Position numbers and translations under genes: made by a program
From: Ralstonia thomasii
Lineage (GTDB): Bacteria > Pseudomonadota > Gammaproteobacteria > Burkholderiales > Burkholderiaceae
DNA length: 64,000 nt
Direction: 5' to 3' (one strand)
Assembly: GCF_958405895.1 (NCBI RefSeq)
Contig: NZ_CATZAR010000006.1
Notes under the pieces: model-generated
The model's input: the letters and a program-made list of their open reading frames with translations, nothing else
Databases searched by the model: none
Told to the model about the DNA's origin: nothing
Shown: positions 9,000 to 16,955 of the stretch, piece after piece
Numbering within the stretch: position 1 is the first letter of the stretch
Layout of the letters: the number at the start of each line of letters is the position of its first letter

Positions 9000-9710
9000 A
9001 TGGCCACCATCCTCGTTGTCGACGACGAAATGGGTATCCGGGAGTTGCTCTCCGAAATCCTCGGAGACGAAGGGCACGTTGTTGAAGTCGCCGAGAACGC
9101 GCAGCGCGCGCGCGAATACCGCGCGAACGCAACGCCCGACCTCGTCCTGCTCGATATCTGGATGCCGGATACCGACGGCGTGACGCTGCTCAAGGAATGG
9201 GCATCGCAAGGTCTGCTGACCATGCCCGTCATCATGATGTCGGGCCACGCCACCATCGACACTGCTGTCGAGGCGACCAAGATCGGCGCGCTGAATTTCC
9301 TGGAGAAGCCCATCGCGCTGCAGAAACTGCTGACCGCGGTGGAGCAGGGGCTGTCGCGCAGCAAGGAAAAGCCGCGCTCGGCCACACCGGCTGCCGCTCC
9401 GGTGGCGGGACTCGCAGGCGCCATGCCAAACGCCGCCGCAGGTACACCCGCCGCGCTCGAGCGCACCGACATCAATGGCGTACCGACCCGTGCAGCCGAA
9501 AGCGGCGGCATGCAGTTCTCGTTCGACATGCCGCTGCGCGAGGCGCGCGACCTGTTTGAGCGCGCGTACTTCGAATATCACCTGCAGCGTGAAGGCGGCA
9601 GCATGACGCGCGTAGCAGAAAAGACCGGTCTGGAGCGGACTCACCTGTACCGAAAGCTCAAGCAACTGGGCGTCGAACTCTCGCGTAACAAGGGCGAACC
9701 GGCGACCTGA
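9000..9710 (+). CDS. NtrX-like response regulator without AAA+ domain (REC - linker - Fis-type HTH)
   Basis: A 236-residue response regulator. The receiver domain (about 1-120) has the acidic pair D8/D9, phospho-acceptor D52 in LVLLDIWMPD and Lys in EKPIAL near residue 104. An Ala/Pro-rich linker (about 125-165) leads to a C-terminal Fis-like helix-turn-helix (about 195-235, with RVAEKTGLERTHLYRKLKQ). Classical NtrX proteins are about 450 residues and carry a sigma-54 AAA+ domain between these parts, which is absent here. The architecture resembles RegA/PrrA-type regulators. It is the partner of the upstream kinase; target genes are unknown. Confidence 0.88.
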   Translation: MATILVVDDEMGIRELLSEILGDEGHVVEVAENAQRAREYRANATPDLVLLDIWMPDTDGVTLLKEWASQGLLTMPVIMMSGHATIDTAVEATKIGALNFLEKPIALQKLLTAVEQGLSRSKEKPRSATPAAAPVAGLAGAMPNAAAGTPAALERTDINGVPTRAAESGGMQFSFDMPLREARDLFERAYFEYHLQREGGSMTRVAEKTGLERTHLYRKLKQLGVELSRNKGEPAT

Positions 9711-9732
9711 TCATCAAAGTGCTCGGAGGTAC

Positions 9733-9762
9733 TTGACGACAAGGCGCACACCCTGTCATACT
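9733..9762 (+). promoter_or_regulatory. candidate promoter of the tRNA-Phe gene
   Basis: TTGACG at 9733-9738 and CATACT at 9757-9762 with an 18-base spacer, 15 bases before the mature tRNA 5' end. The -35 is near consensus and the -10 matches 4 of 6. Confidence 0.45.
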
Positions 9763-9777
9763 TGCTTTTCTTTGCTT

Positions 9778-9853
9778 GGCCCGGTAGCTCAGTTGGTAGA
9801 GCAGCGGATTGAAAATCCGCGTGTCGGTGGTTCGATTCCGCCCCAGGCCACCA
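9778..9853 (+). tRNA. tRNA-Phe (anticodon GAA)
   Basis: A 76-base cloverleaf with encoded CCA. The anticodon stem GCGGA / TCCGC encloses the loop TTGAAAA (anticodon GAA). The T arm GGTGG-TTCGATT-CCGCC and the D arm GCTC-AGTTGGTA-GAGC are regular. The acceptor stem is GGCCCGG at the 5' side against CCAGGCC at the 3' side, which leaves a C5-A68 mismatch. A G at position 68 would restore the pair. A strong terminator follows. Confidence 0.95.
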
Positions 9854-9895
9854 AAATTCTTCGCTCTTCAAGATCGATTGATTTTGCAGAGCAAC

Positions 9896-9924
9896 AAAAA
9901 AGACCTCCTCGCGAGGTCTTTTTT
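9896..9924 (+). terminator. rho-independent terminator after tRNA-Phe
   Basis: AAAAAAGACCTC (9896-9907) pairs with GAGGTCTTTTTT (9913-9924) around a 5-base loop. It has a clean U-tract on the plus strand and an equivalent A-tract upstream, so it could work in both directions. The following 215 bases to the next gene hold only weak promoter-like boxes. Confidence 0.9.
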
Positions 9925-10139
9925 CATTCCTGCGGCGCCATTCGCAGGCGCCCGCCCTCTCCCTTTTGCCGCTCCAGCCGCCGATCTGCGGCGCAGTGTC
10001 GCACTCACAAAAAATGTACCCGCACCTCTTGACGCAGCGCAGCTCAGGGTATACCTAGCGGCGCAAACTGCGCCAAACTGTCGCAGGTCTCGGTATAGTG
10101 ACTCAACGCTATCAAACGGCAAGCACAAGGAGATTCTCC

Positions 10140-10445
10140 ATGGCACTCGTTGGCACCGGTCACCACCACTTCCATTTCCACGCTTTCGACGGCATCAGCC
10201 GCAAGACGCGGTTGACGTGGTTGCGCAATGCCGCAGCGCTGATGTGTTTGATGGCCCTCGTCGCGGCCATGTGGGTGGGCGGCAATCTGTCAGCCTTGAT
10301 GCATACGCCGCTCATGAGCGGGATCTCGTCGCTGGGCGCGGTGATGATTCTTGCCTGTACGTGCATGGCGCTGAGCCTGCTTGGCCTGATCGGGGCTGGG
10401 TTCTTCCAGCTCCGCATGGAGCAGGTCGACGCACCGGCAACCTGA
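10140..10445 (+). CDS. small two-helix membrane protein, unknown function
   Basis: A 101-residue protein with a His-rich N-terminus (MALVGTGHHHFHFHAF) and two hydrophobic segments (about 32-52 and 62-88) separated by a short polar loop. I chose the ATG at 10140 because AAGGAG lies 7 bases upstream; an in-frame ATG at 10098 has no such site. TATAGT at 10094-10099 is a possible -10. It is followed directly by a strong terminator, so it is probably a monocistronic gene. I do not recognise the family. The His cluster could bind a metal, but this is only a guess from composition. Confidence 0.65.
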   Translation: MALVGTGHHHFHFHAFDGISRKTRLTWLRNAAALMCLMALVAAMWVGGNLSALMHTPLMSGISSLGAVMILACTCMALSLLGLIGAGFFQLRMEQVDAPAT

Positions 10446-10467
10446 GACACGCGCGCATCACACGCAC

Positions 10468-10493
10468 AACGGAGGCTTCGGCCTCCGTTTTTG
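10468..10493 (+). terminator. rho-independent terminator after the small membrane protein
   Basis: AACGGAGGC and GCCTCCGTT form a 9-bp stem around a TTCG tetraloop, followed by a T-run at 10488-10492. Confidence 0.9.
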
Positions 10494-10574
10494 TTTGCCC
10501 GCCACGGCCGTACGCCTTGAGATGCGGCCGTTTTATTTTTTGCGCACCGCCGCCAAGGTGAATTCGGTATTGAC

Positions 10575-10611
10575 TCAACTGTTTCAAATAAGTAGTTTAC
10601 GAAACAGTTGA
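10575..10611 (+). promoter_or_regulatory. inverted repeat, candidate RpiR operator
   Basis: TCAACTGTTTC (10575-10585) and GAAACAGTTGA (10601-10611) are perfect 11-bp arms with a 15-base AT-rich spacer. The site ends 17 bases before the rpiR-like ATG. RpiR-family repressors bind inverted repeats in their own promoter, so autoregulation of the downstream unit is the likely reading. Confidence 0.6.
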
Positions 10612-10628
10612 ATCACCACGATCACCTC

Positions 10629-11537
10629 ATGACATTCGATGGGCTCATGCAGACGCTGCGCGACCGCGCGGGCGATCTGTCCCCGCAATTGCAGCGCGCC
10701 GCCATGTTGCTTGAGACGCACCAGCGCGACATCGCGCTGCTCTCGATGCGGGACCTGGCGCGCCGCTGCGACCTGCCGCCGGCCACGTTCTCGCGCCTGG
10801 CACGCGCGCTGGGCTTTGATGACTTTGCCGCCCTGCGCGACATCTGCGTGAACCACCTGCGCCAACAGGCCGATGGCTTTGCCGGCCGCGCCAGCGCGTT
10901 GCAGGGCGACGATGCGGCAGGCGCATCAGACGCCGAGCGCATCGGCATGACCATCGGTGCGCATGTGCAATCGGCGTTTTCGCCGGCCAACCTGGCGGCA
11001 CTCGACACGGTGGCCGCCGCCCTCTGCAGGGCGCGCCGCGTCTTTTTGCTGGGCGCGCGCAGCTGCCTGGCGCTGACGCATGCGTTCGGCTATGCCGCCC
11101 AGCTGTTCGACGAGAAAGTCACGTTGTGCGCTGGCAGCGGCAACACGCTGGCCGACCCGCTGCGCTTTTGCGGCGAGGGCGACATTGTGGTGGCTGTCAC
11201 CTTTGATCCCTACACGCGCGAAGTCATCGAGGCGATGCAGTACGCGCATGCGCGCGGGGCGCGCCTCGTGTACGTGACCGACAGCGCCATCGCCCCCGGC
11301 GCTGAACTGGCGTGGCAACACCTCGTCGCGCCTGTCGCCATTCCGTCGTTCTTCCATTCGCTGGCCGCACCGATGGCGCTGCTCGACGCGCTGCTGATGA
11401 CGTGGTTCCGCCACGCCGGCCCAACGGCGCTCGCCCACCTGGCCGACAGCGACGCCCAGCTCAAGCAACAAGCCGCCTACGTGCGCAGCGCCCGCCGCAG
11501 TGAAGCGGCTGTCGCCGTGCCGCCCACCCAACGTTGA
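10629..11537 (+). CDS. MurR/RpiR-family transcriptional regulator
   Basis: A 302-residue regulator. The N-terminal HTH_6 domain (about 1-78) has LARRCDLPPATFSRLARALGF as its helix-turn-helix. The C-terminal SIS domain (about 120-260) normally binds a phosphosugar or related ligand. RpiR members next to amino-acid genes are known to sense other metabolites. A TTG at 10608 is in frame, but it overlaps the operator arm; the ATG at 10629 is preferred. The aminotransferase gene begins 16 bases downstream, so the regulator probably controls the four-gene unit 10629-14728. Confidence 0.9.
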   Translation: MTFDGLMQTLRDRAGDLSPQLQRAAMLLETHQRDIALLSMRDLARRCDLPPATFSRLARALGFDDFAALRDICVNHLRQQADGFAGRASALQGDDAAGASDAERIGMTIGAHVQSAFSPANLAALDTVAAALCRARRVFLLGARSCLALTHAFGYAAQLFDEKVTLCAGSGNTLADPLRFCGEGDIVVAVTFDPYTREVIEAMQYAHARGARLVYVTDSAIAPGAELAWQHLVAPVAIPSFFHSLAAPMALLDALLMTWFRHAGPTALAHLADSDAQLKQQAAYVRSARRSEAAVAVPPTQR

Positions 11538-11553
11538 CCGTTCCCGATCGCCC

Positions 11554-12909
11554 ATGACACCGTCCACCACCTCCGTCTTCCACCGCGACCCACGCAAGAC
11601 GCTGCCCACCGCTGTCGGCGGCGATGGCATGACCCTCATCGACTCCGACGGCAAGCGCTATCTCGACGCCTGCGGCGGTGCCGCCGTTTCGTGTCTCGGC
11701 CACGGCCACCCGCGCGTGGTGGACGCCATCTGCAAGCAGGTGCGCGCGCTGGCTTATGCGCACACGTCTTTCTTCACGACGGACGCGGCCGAAGAACTGG
11801 CCGCACGCCTGGCCGCTGCGGCACCGGGCGATCTGGACCACGTGTACTTCGTCTCCGGCGGTTCGGAAGCGATTGAAGCGGCGCTGAAACTCGCACGCCA
11901 ATACTTCGTTGAGATCGGCCAGCCGCAGCGCCAGTACTTCATCGCACGGCGCCAGAGCTATCACGGCAACACGCTGGGCGCACTGGCGATTGGCGGTAAC
12001 GCATGGCGCCGGGAACCCTTCCTGCCGCTGCTAGTGCCTGCCCACCATGTATCCCCTTGCTATGCGTATCGCGAGCGCCTGGATGGCGAGAGCGACGCGC
12101 AATACGTGCAGCGCCTGGCCGATGAACTGGACGCGAAGATCGTCGAACTCGGCACGGAGAACGTCGCGGCCTTCGTCGCCGAGACGGTGGTGGGCGCCAC
12201 GGCCGGCGCGGTGCCGCCGGTGGGTGACTACTTCCGCAAGATCCGCACAGTGTGCGATCGCCACGGCGTGCTGCTGTTGCTCGATGAGGTGATGTCCGGC
12301 ATGGGGCGCACCGGCTACCTGTTCGCCTGCGAGGAAGATGGTGTGGTGCCAGACATGGTCGCCATTGCCAAGGGGCTGGGCGGCGGGTATCAGCCGATCG
12401 GCGCGACGCTGGTGAATCGCCGCATTGTCGACGCGATCACGAAAGGCAGCGGCTTCTTCCAGCATGGCCACACTTACATTGGCCACGCGACTGCGTGCGC
12501 GGCGGCGCTGGAAGTGCAGAAGGTGATCGAAGAAGAGAACCTGCTTGCCAACGTGCAGGCGCGTGGCGAGCAACTGCGTGCAGCGCTGCGTGCACGCTTT
12601 GCCGACCACGCCCACGTAGGCGACGTACGCGGGCGCGGGCTGTTCATCGGCGTGGAGCTGGTAGCGGATCGCGCAACCAAGGCGCCGCTGGCACCTGCAT
12701 GCAAGACGCACGCGCGCGTGAAGGCCGAAGCGATGCAGCGCGGCCTGATGGTGTATCCGATGGGCGGCACGATTGACGGACGGCGCGGTGACCACATCCT
12801 GCTGGCGCCGCCGTTCATCGCCACCGCTCAGGACATCGACGCCATCGTCGAACGCTTGGGCGATGCGGTTGACGCCGCCACCACCAAGGCGCTGGAGGCC
12901 GCGTGGTGA
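11554..12909 (+). CDS. class III PLP-dependent aminotransferase
   Basis: A 451-residue fold-type I aminotransferase. The PLP-binding features are SGGSEAIEAALKLARQY near residue 105, the Asp in LLLLDEVMSGMGRTG near residue 245 (contacts the pyridine N), and the Schiff-base Lys in AIAKGLGGGYQPIGA near residue 274. It belongs to the subgroup named aspartate aminotransferase family, acting on omega-, beta- or gamma-amino substrates, not the classical AspC. The stop overlaps the next start by several bases, so its product is probably passed to the cleavage enzyme. The natural substrate is unknown; a beta-amino acid would fit the pair. Confidence 0.9.
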   Translation: MTPSTTSVFHRDPRKTLPTAVGGDGMTLIDSDGKRYLDACGGAAVSCLGHGHPRVVDAICKQVRALAYAHTSFFTTDAAEELAARLAAAAPGDLDHVYFVSGGSEAIEAALKLARQYFVEIGQPQRQYFIARRQSYHGNTLGALAIGGNAWRREPFLPLLVPAHHVSPCYAYRERLDGESDAQYVQRLADELDAKIVELGTENVAAFVAETVVGATAGAVPPVGDYFRKIRTVCDRHGVLLLLDEVMSGMGRTGYLFACEEDGVVPDMVAIAKGLGGGYQPIGATLVNRRIVDAITKGSGFFQHGHTYIGHATACAAALEVQKVIEEENLLANVQARGEQLRAALRARFADHAHVGDVRGRGLFIGVELVADRATKAPLAPACKTHARVKAEAMQRGLMVYPMGGTIDGRRGDHILLAPPFIATAQDIDAIVERLGDAVDAATTKALEAAW

Positions 12910-13739
12910 CCCGGCCCATCGCCATCGCCGTTGCGCCCAACGGTGCGCGCAAGACGCACGCCGATCATCCCGCACTGCCGATCACGCCCGACGAACTGGC
13001 CGCCTGCGCACGCCAATGCGTGGATGCCGGCGCCGCGATGCTGCATCTGCATGTGCGCCGCGCCGACGGCACGCATAGCCTGGAGCCTGACGACTACCGT
13101 CCGGCCATCGCCGCCGTGCAACGAGCCGTGGGCGATGCGCTGGTGATTCAGATCACCACCGAGGCCGTTGGCATCTACACGCCCGAACAGCAGATGGCAT
13201 CGGTGCGTGCGCTGCAGCCCGAAGCGATTTCCGCCGCGCTGCGCGAACTGGCACCGGATGCCGCGCACGACGCGCAAGCCGCGCGTTTCTTTGGTGAGCT
13301 TGCCGCCGCGCACACGGCGATCCAGTACATCCTCTATTCCGCTGACGACGTGATGCGCTACCGCGACCTGCGCACACGCGGCGTGCTGCCCGACACGCCG
13401 CACTGGGTGCTGTTCGTGCTCGGCCGCTACAGCGCCGGCCAGCGCTCCGATCCCACCGACCTGTTGCCCTTCCTGCAAGCGTGGACCGACGGCGGTGCCA
13501 TCACCGCCAACGTGCCTTGGGCGATGTGTGCGTTCGGCCCGCGTGAAGCCGAATGCGCGCTCAGCGCAGCGCTGCTCGGCGGCCATGCGCGCCTGGGGTT
13601 CGAAAACAACATGGCGCTGCCCGACGGCAGCACGGCGCCCGACAACGCGGCGCTCGTCCGCAACCTGCGGCGGCATCTCGACGCGCTGCACCTGCCGCTG
13701 GCCAGCGCGGCAGAGTTGCGCAACTGGTTCGGCCGATAA
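12903..13739 (+). CDS. beta-keto acid cleavage enzyme (BKACE, DUF849)
   Basis: A 278-residue TIM-barrel enzyme of the BKACE family (prototype 3-keto-5-aminohexanoate cleavage enzyme). The family condenses a beta-keto acid with acetyl-CoA and splits it into acetoacetate and a CoA ester. Predicted zinc ligands H48 and H50 (MLHLHVRR) and E234 (LGFENN) are present, as is the ITTEA strand near residue 86. The length is at the short end of the family (about 270-310). Translation starts at GTG 12903 or GTG 12906, inside the end of the aminotransferase gene. The context suggests that it cleaves the keto acid made by the upstream transaminase. Confidence 0.88.
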   Translation: MVTRPIAIAVAPNGARKTHADHPALPITPDELAACARQCVDAGAAMLHLHVRRADGTHSLEPDDYRPAIAAVQRAVGDALVIQITTEAVGIYTPEQQMASVRALQPEAISAALRELAPDAAHDAQAARFFGELAAAHTAIQYILYSADDVMRYRDLRTRGVLPDTPHWVLFVLGRYSAGQRSDPTDLLPFLQAWTDGGAITANVPWAMCAFGPREAECALSAALLGGHARLGFENNMALPDGSTAPDNAALVRNLRRHLDALHLPLASAAELRNWFGR

Positions 13740-13822
13740 GACGCTCCGCATTCATCGCCACGAAGTCAAAGCACAGACGGCCGCAACACAACAGGCCGCG
13801 CACCACAACCATTGGAGGAAAG

Positions 13823-14728
13823 ATGCGTTTGACCACCCGCTGTATCCGAACCTTCCCGCTGGCACTGGCCAGCCTACTCGCGATCGGCGCGCACGCGCAG
13901 GCGCTGGACGGCACGCTGAAGAAAATCCAGGACAGCAACACGATCCTGATCGGCGTGCGCGAATCGTCGATTCCGTTTTCTTACCGCGACAGCAAGAACG
14001 AGATCGTCGGTTTCTCGGCAGACCTCTGCTCGCGCGTGATCGACGCCGTCAGGAAGAAGACGGGCAAGCCCAACCTGGACATCAAGCACATTCCGGTGAC
14101 GTCGCAGAACCGGACATCGCTGGTGCAGAACGGCTCGGTGGACCTCGAGTGCGGCGTGACCACGCACCTGAAATCACGCGAGCAGCAGACGGCGTTTTCG
14201 ACCACCTTCTTCATCGCCGGCACGCGCCTGCTGACCAACGTGAAATCGGGCGTAAAGGATTTCCCGGACCTGGCGGGCAAGTCGGTGATCACCAACGCGG
14301 GCACGACGTCGGAACGCATCCTGCGCAGGATGAACGACGAGAAGAAGATGAACATGAACGTGATCAGCGGCAAGGATTACGGTGAATCGTTCCTCACGCT
14401 GCAGAGCGGCCGCGTGGCGGCGTTCATGATGGATGACGTGCTGCTGGCCGGCGCACGCACGCTGGCGCAGAAGCCCGACGACTGGGTCGTGACCGGCACG
14501 CCGCAGTCGTTCGAAGCCTACGGCTTCATGCTGCGCCGCGACGATCCTCAGTTCAAGAAGCTGGTGGACGACACGATGGCCGGCGTGATGAAAAGCGGCG
14601 AGGTCAAAGCACTGTACGCCAAGTGGTTCGAGAAGCCGGTACCGCCCAAGAACCTGAACTTCAATTTCCCGATGAACGATCAGTTGAAGGCGCTGTACGC
14701 CAACCCGAACGACACGCCGTTCGAGTGA
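13823..14728 (+). CDS. periplasmic amino-acid-binding protein (GltI/DEBP-like), orphan
   Basis: A 301-residue SBP_bac_3 family protein. It has a signal peptide ending near AHAQA (about 24-26) and the ligand motif region RESSIPFSYRDSKNEIVGF typical of glutamate/aspartate-type binding proteins. A GGAGGA ribosome-binding site is 6 bases before the ATG at 13823. No permease or ATPase gene follows; the minus-strand cca gene converges 30 bases later. The protein must use a transporter encoded elsewhere or act as a sensor. It is the last gene of the RpiR unit and should deliver its substrate. A paralogue lies at 50360-51268. Confidence 0.88.
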   Translation: MRLTTRCIRTFPLALASLLAIGAHAQALDGTLKKIQDSNTILIGVRESSIPFSYRDSKNEIVGFSADLCSRVIDAVRKKTGKPNLDIKHIPVTSQNRTSLVQNGSVDLECGVTTHLKSREQQTAFSTTFFIAGTRLLTNVKSGVKDFPDLAGKSVITNAGTTSERILRRMNDEKKMNMNVISGKDYGESFLTLQSGRVAAFMMDDVLLAGARTLAQKPDDWVVTGTPQSFEAYGFMLRRDDPQFKKLVDDTMAGVMKSGEVKALYAKWFEKPVPPKNLNFNFPMNDQLKALYANPNDTPFE

Positions 14729-14758
14729 GCGGCCGCATGGCCGGCTCCGGTTGACGAC

Positions 14759-16045
14759 CTAGACGCCGGCCTGTGCAACGGCCTCGATGCGCGCCTGATG
14801 CACGGCCTGCTTGATGTGCGCCGGGTTGTCGGCATAGCGCTTTGCGACGGCGCCAGCATCGATCGACGATGCAGCCGCCAGCGCGCGCAGCAGGCGCTCC
14901 GTCTGTGGATAGCTGCGGTCTTCAAACCCGAGACGACCGCGCGCATCGGCCTCGCACGCCTGCAGGGCCTGACGAAAACGATCGGGCTTGCGCAGGGCGT
15001 CGCAACGCTCAAGCAGGCGTACCAGCGCTGCCGCATCAAAGCCATCGCAGCGGTGAATGTTGCCGTGCTCGCGCGCCACCACCAGGGCGAGCTCGCGGCA
15101 CTCTGTCGGCACACGCAGGCGCTGGCAGACGGCTTCGATCAGCGGCACGCTGCGCCCTTCGTGGCCGATGTGGCGCGGCAAGATGTCGTCGGGGGTGGTG
15201 CCCTTACCGAGGTCATGCACCAGCGCGGCAAAGCGTACCGGCAGCGACGTCGCCATCGCAGCAGCGGTTTCGATCACCATCATGGTGTGCACGCCGGTGT
15301 CGACTTCGGGGTGGTAGTCGGCGCGCTGCGGCACGCCCCACAGCCGGTCAAGTTCGGGCAGCAGGCGCACCAGCGCACCGCAGTCACGCAGCACGGCAAA
15401 CATGCGCTGCGGATGCGCCTCCATCAGGCCTCGGGCAATTTCCTGCCACACCCGCTCGGGCACCAGCGCATCGACTTCGCCGGCCTGCACCATGCGCTGC
15501 ATCAGCGCGTTGGTTTCGGGTGCGACATGAAAATCGGCAAAGCGCGCAGCAAACCGCGCCAGCCGCAGGATGCGCACCGGATCCTCCATGAACGCATCGG
15601 ATACATGCCGGAACGTGCGCGAGGCCAGATCAGCCTGCCCTCCATACGGATCGACGACGGGGCCCACCAGCGCGCCGTCTTCCGCCACGCGCTGCGCCAT
15701 CGCGTTGATGGTCAGGTCGCGGCGGATGAGGTCGTCTTCGAGCGTGACGTCCGGTGCGTAGTAGACCGAAAAACCCTTGTAACCGGCAGCCGTCTTGCGC
15801 TCGGTGCGGGCGAGCGCGTATTCGGCTTGCGTGGCCGGGTGCAGGAACACCGGAAAATCCTTGCCGACGGCGCGGAAGCCACGCGCCTCCATATCTTCGG
15901 GCGTGGCCCCGACCACAACGTAGTCCCGGTCCTGCACCGGCAACCCGAGCAGCGCGTCACGAATGGCGCCGCCCACGGCATACACATCCAGCCCGTGCGT
16001 GGCTGGATCGACGATGGCTTCCGTCTGTGATGCGCGTTCCGTCAT
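14759..16045 (-). CDS. cca: multifunctional CCA tRNA nucleotidyltransferase / HD phosphohydrolase
   Basis: A 428-residue class II CCA-adding enzyme. The nucleotidyltransferase core starts with VYAVGGAIRDALLG near residue 21 and contains the catalytic DRDYVVVG strand. The C-terminal HD domain (about 240-360, with LVHDLGKGTTP) gives the phosphatase and 2',3'-cyclic phosphodiesterase activities seen in the long proteobacterial forms. The enzyme repairs or completes tRNA 3' ends. Its ATG overlaps the GST stop by 4 bases (ATGA), so the two are translationally coupled. Relative to E. coli Cca, about 19 extra residues precede the core. Confidence 0.95.
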   Translation of the reverse strand: MTERASQTEAIVDPATHGLDVYAVGGAIRDALLGLPVQDRDYVVVGATPEDMEARGFRAVGKDFPVFLHPATQAEYALARTERKTAAGYKGFSVYYAPDVTLEDDLIRRDLTINAMAQRVAEDGALVGPVVDPYGGQADLASRTFRHVSDAFMEDPVRILRLARFAARFADFHVAPETNALMQRMVQAGEVDALVPERVWQEIARGLMEAHPQRMFAVLRDCGALVRLLPELDRLWGVPQRADYHPEVDTGVHTMMVIETAAAMATSLPVRFAALVHDLGKGTTPDDILPRHIGHEGRSVPLIEAVCQRLRVPTECRELALVVAREHGNIHRCDGFDAAALVRLLERCDALRKPDRFRQALQACEADARGRLGFEDRSYPQTERLLRALAAASSIDAGAVAKRYADNPAHIKQAVHQARIEAVAQAGV

Positions 16046-16731
16046 TGATTGGCGGCAACCAGCGTGTCTTCGTCCGGCGCAGTGCGGTACGGCTCGTCGT
16101 CGGCGAGGAAGTCATGCTCGGCGCGCGCACCGTCGATCCATTCCTGCATGGCGGGCAGGTTGAGGATGGAGTCGGCGTAGGCCTTGGCGGCCTCCGGCAG
16201 ACGTACACCATACGTGGCGAAGCGGCTGACCACCGGCGCGTAGAACGCATCGGCCACCGTGAAGTGGCCGAACAGGAACGGGCCTTCTGCCGCGTACTTC
16301 TGGCGCAGCTCGGTCCACATAGCGGCAATGCGGTCGATGTCGCGCTGCACCGCCACGTTCCAGCCCATGCCGGGCAGCACGGCCGTCACGTTCATCGGCA
16401 TGTTGTTGCGCAGGTTGGTGAAGCCGCTGTGCATTTCAGCGCAGATCGAGCGGGCATGCGCGCGGGCCTTCGGGTCAGCCGGCCACAGTTGCGCGCGCGG
16501 AAAGCGCTCAGCCAGCGTCTCGCAGATGGCGAGCGAATCCCACACGTTCATGTCGCCGTCCACCAAGACCGGCACGCGGCCGGCGGGCGAATGGCGTGCC
16601 ACGTCGGCGGCAAAGGTCTCGCTCAGCAGGCGCACGCGGATCTCTTCGAACGGAATGCCGGCCTGCTTGGCGAGCAGCCACGGCCGTAGCGACCACGACG
16701 AATAGTTCTTGTTGCCGATGACCAGTTTCAT
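16042..16731 (-). CDS. glutathione S-transferase family protein
   Basis: A 229-residue GST. The N-terminal thioredoxin-like domain (about 1-80) has the Ser-containing start NKNYSSWSLRPWLLAKQ, the cis-Pro in GRVPVLVDGD and the Ser-Leu glutathione-contact region DSLAICETLAE. An all-helical C-terminal domain (about 90-215) follows. It probably conjugates or reduces small electrophiles; the substrate is unknown. The start at 16731 (MKLVIGNKNY) is conserved in such proteins. It is the upstream member of an overlapping pair with cca; the functional link is unclear. Confidence 0.9.
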   Translation of the reverse strand: MKLVIGNKNYSSWSLRPWLLAKQAGIPFEEIRVRLLSETFAADVARHSPAGRVPVLVDGDMNVWDSLAICETLAERFPRAQLWPADPKARAHARSICAEMHSGFTNLRNNMPMNVTAVLPGMGWNVAVQRDIDRIAAMWTELRQKYAAEGPFLFGHFTVADAFYAPVVSRFATYGVRLPEAAKAYADSILNLPAMQEWIDGARAEHDFLADDEPYRTAPDEDTLVAANQ

Positions 16732-16955
16732 GATTCCCGTCCTTGGAGAGTGCACTGCAATTGTTGTGGGAGCCCGCCAGCATCGCGCAGGAATGCCGGG
16801 CGCTCTAGTTTTGTTGTATCGGAAGCGGCGAGCGGCAGCGCGAAGGCGAGCGAACCATTCTAGCCCTGCGCTGCAGCGCCACAAAATGAAACGGATTGGC
16901 CACGGTTGTGAAGCGGATTCACAAACAGGGCGAATCCTCCGCGTTTCCGTAGCGG

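Noticed and set aside
7239..9665. 808-codon minus-strand frame opposite ntrY/ntrX
   Set aside because: It covers two well-supported genes and has shadow-type composition.
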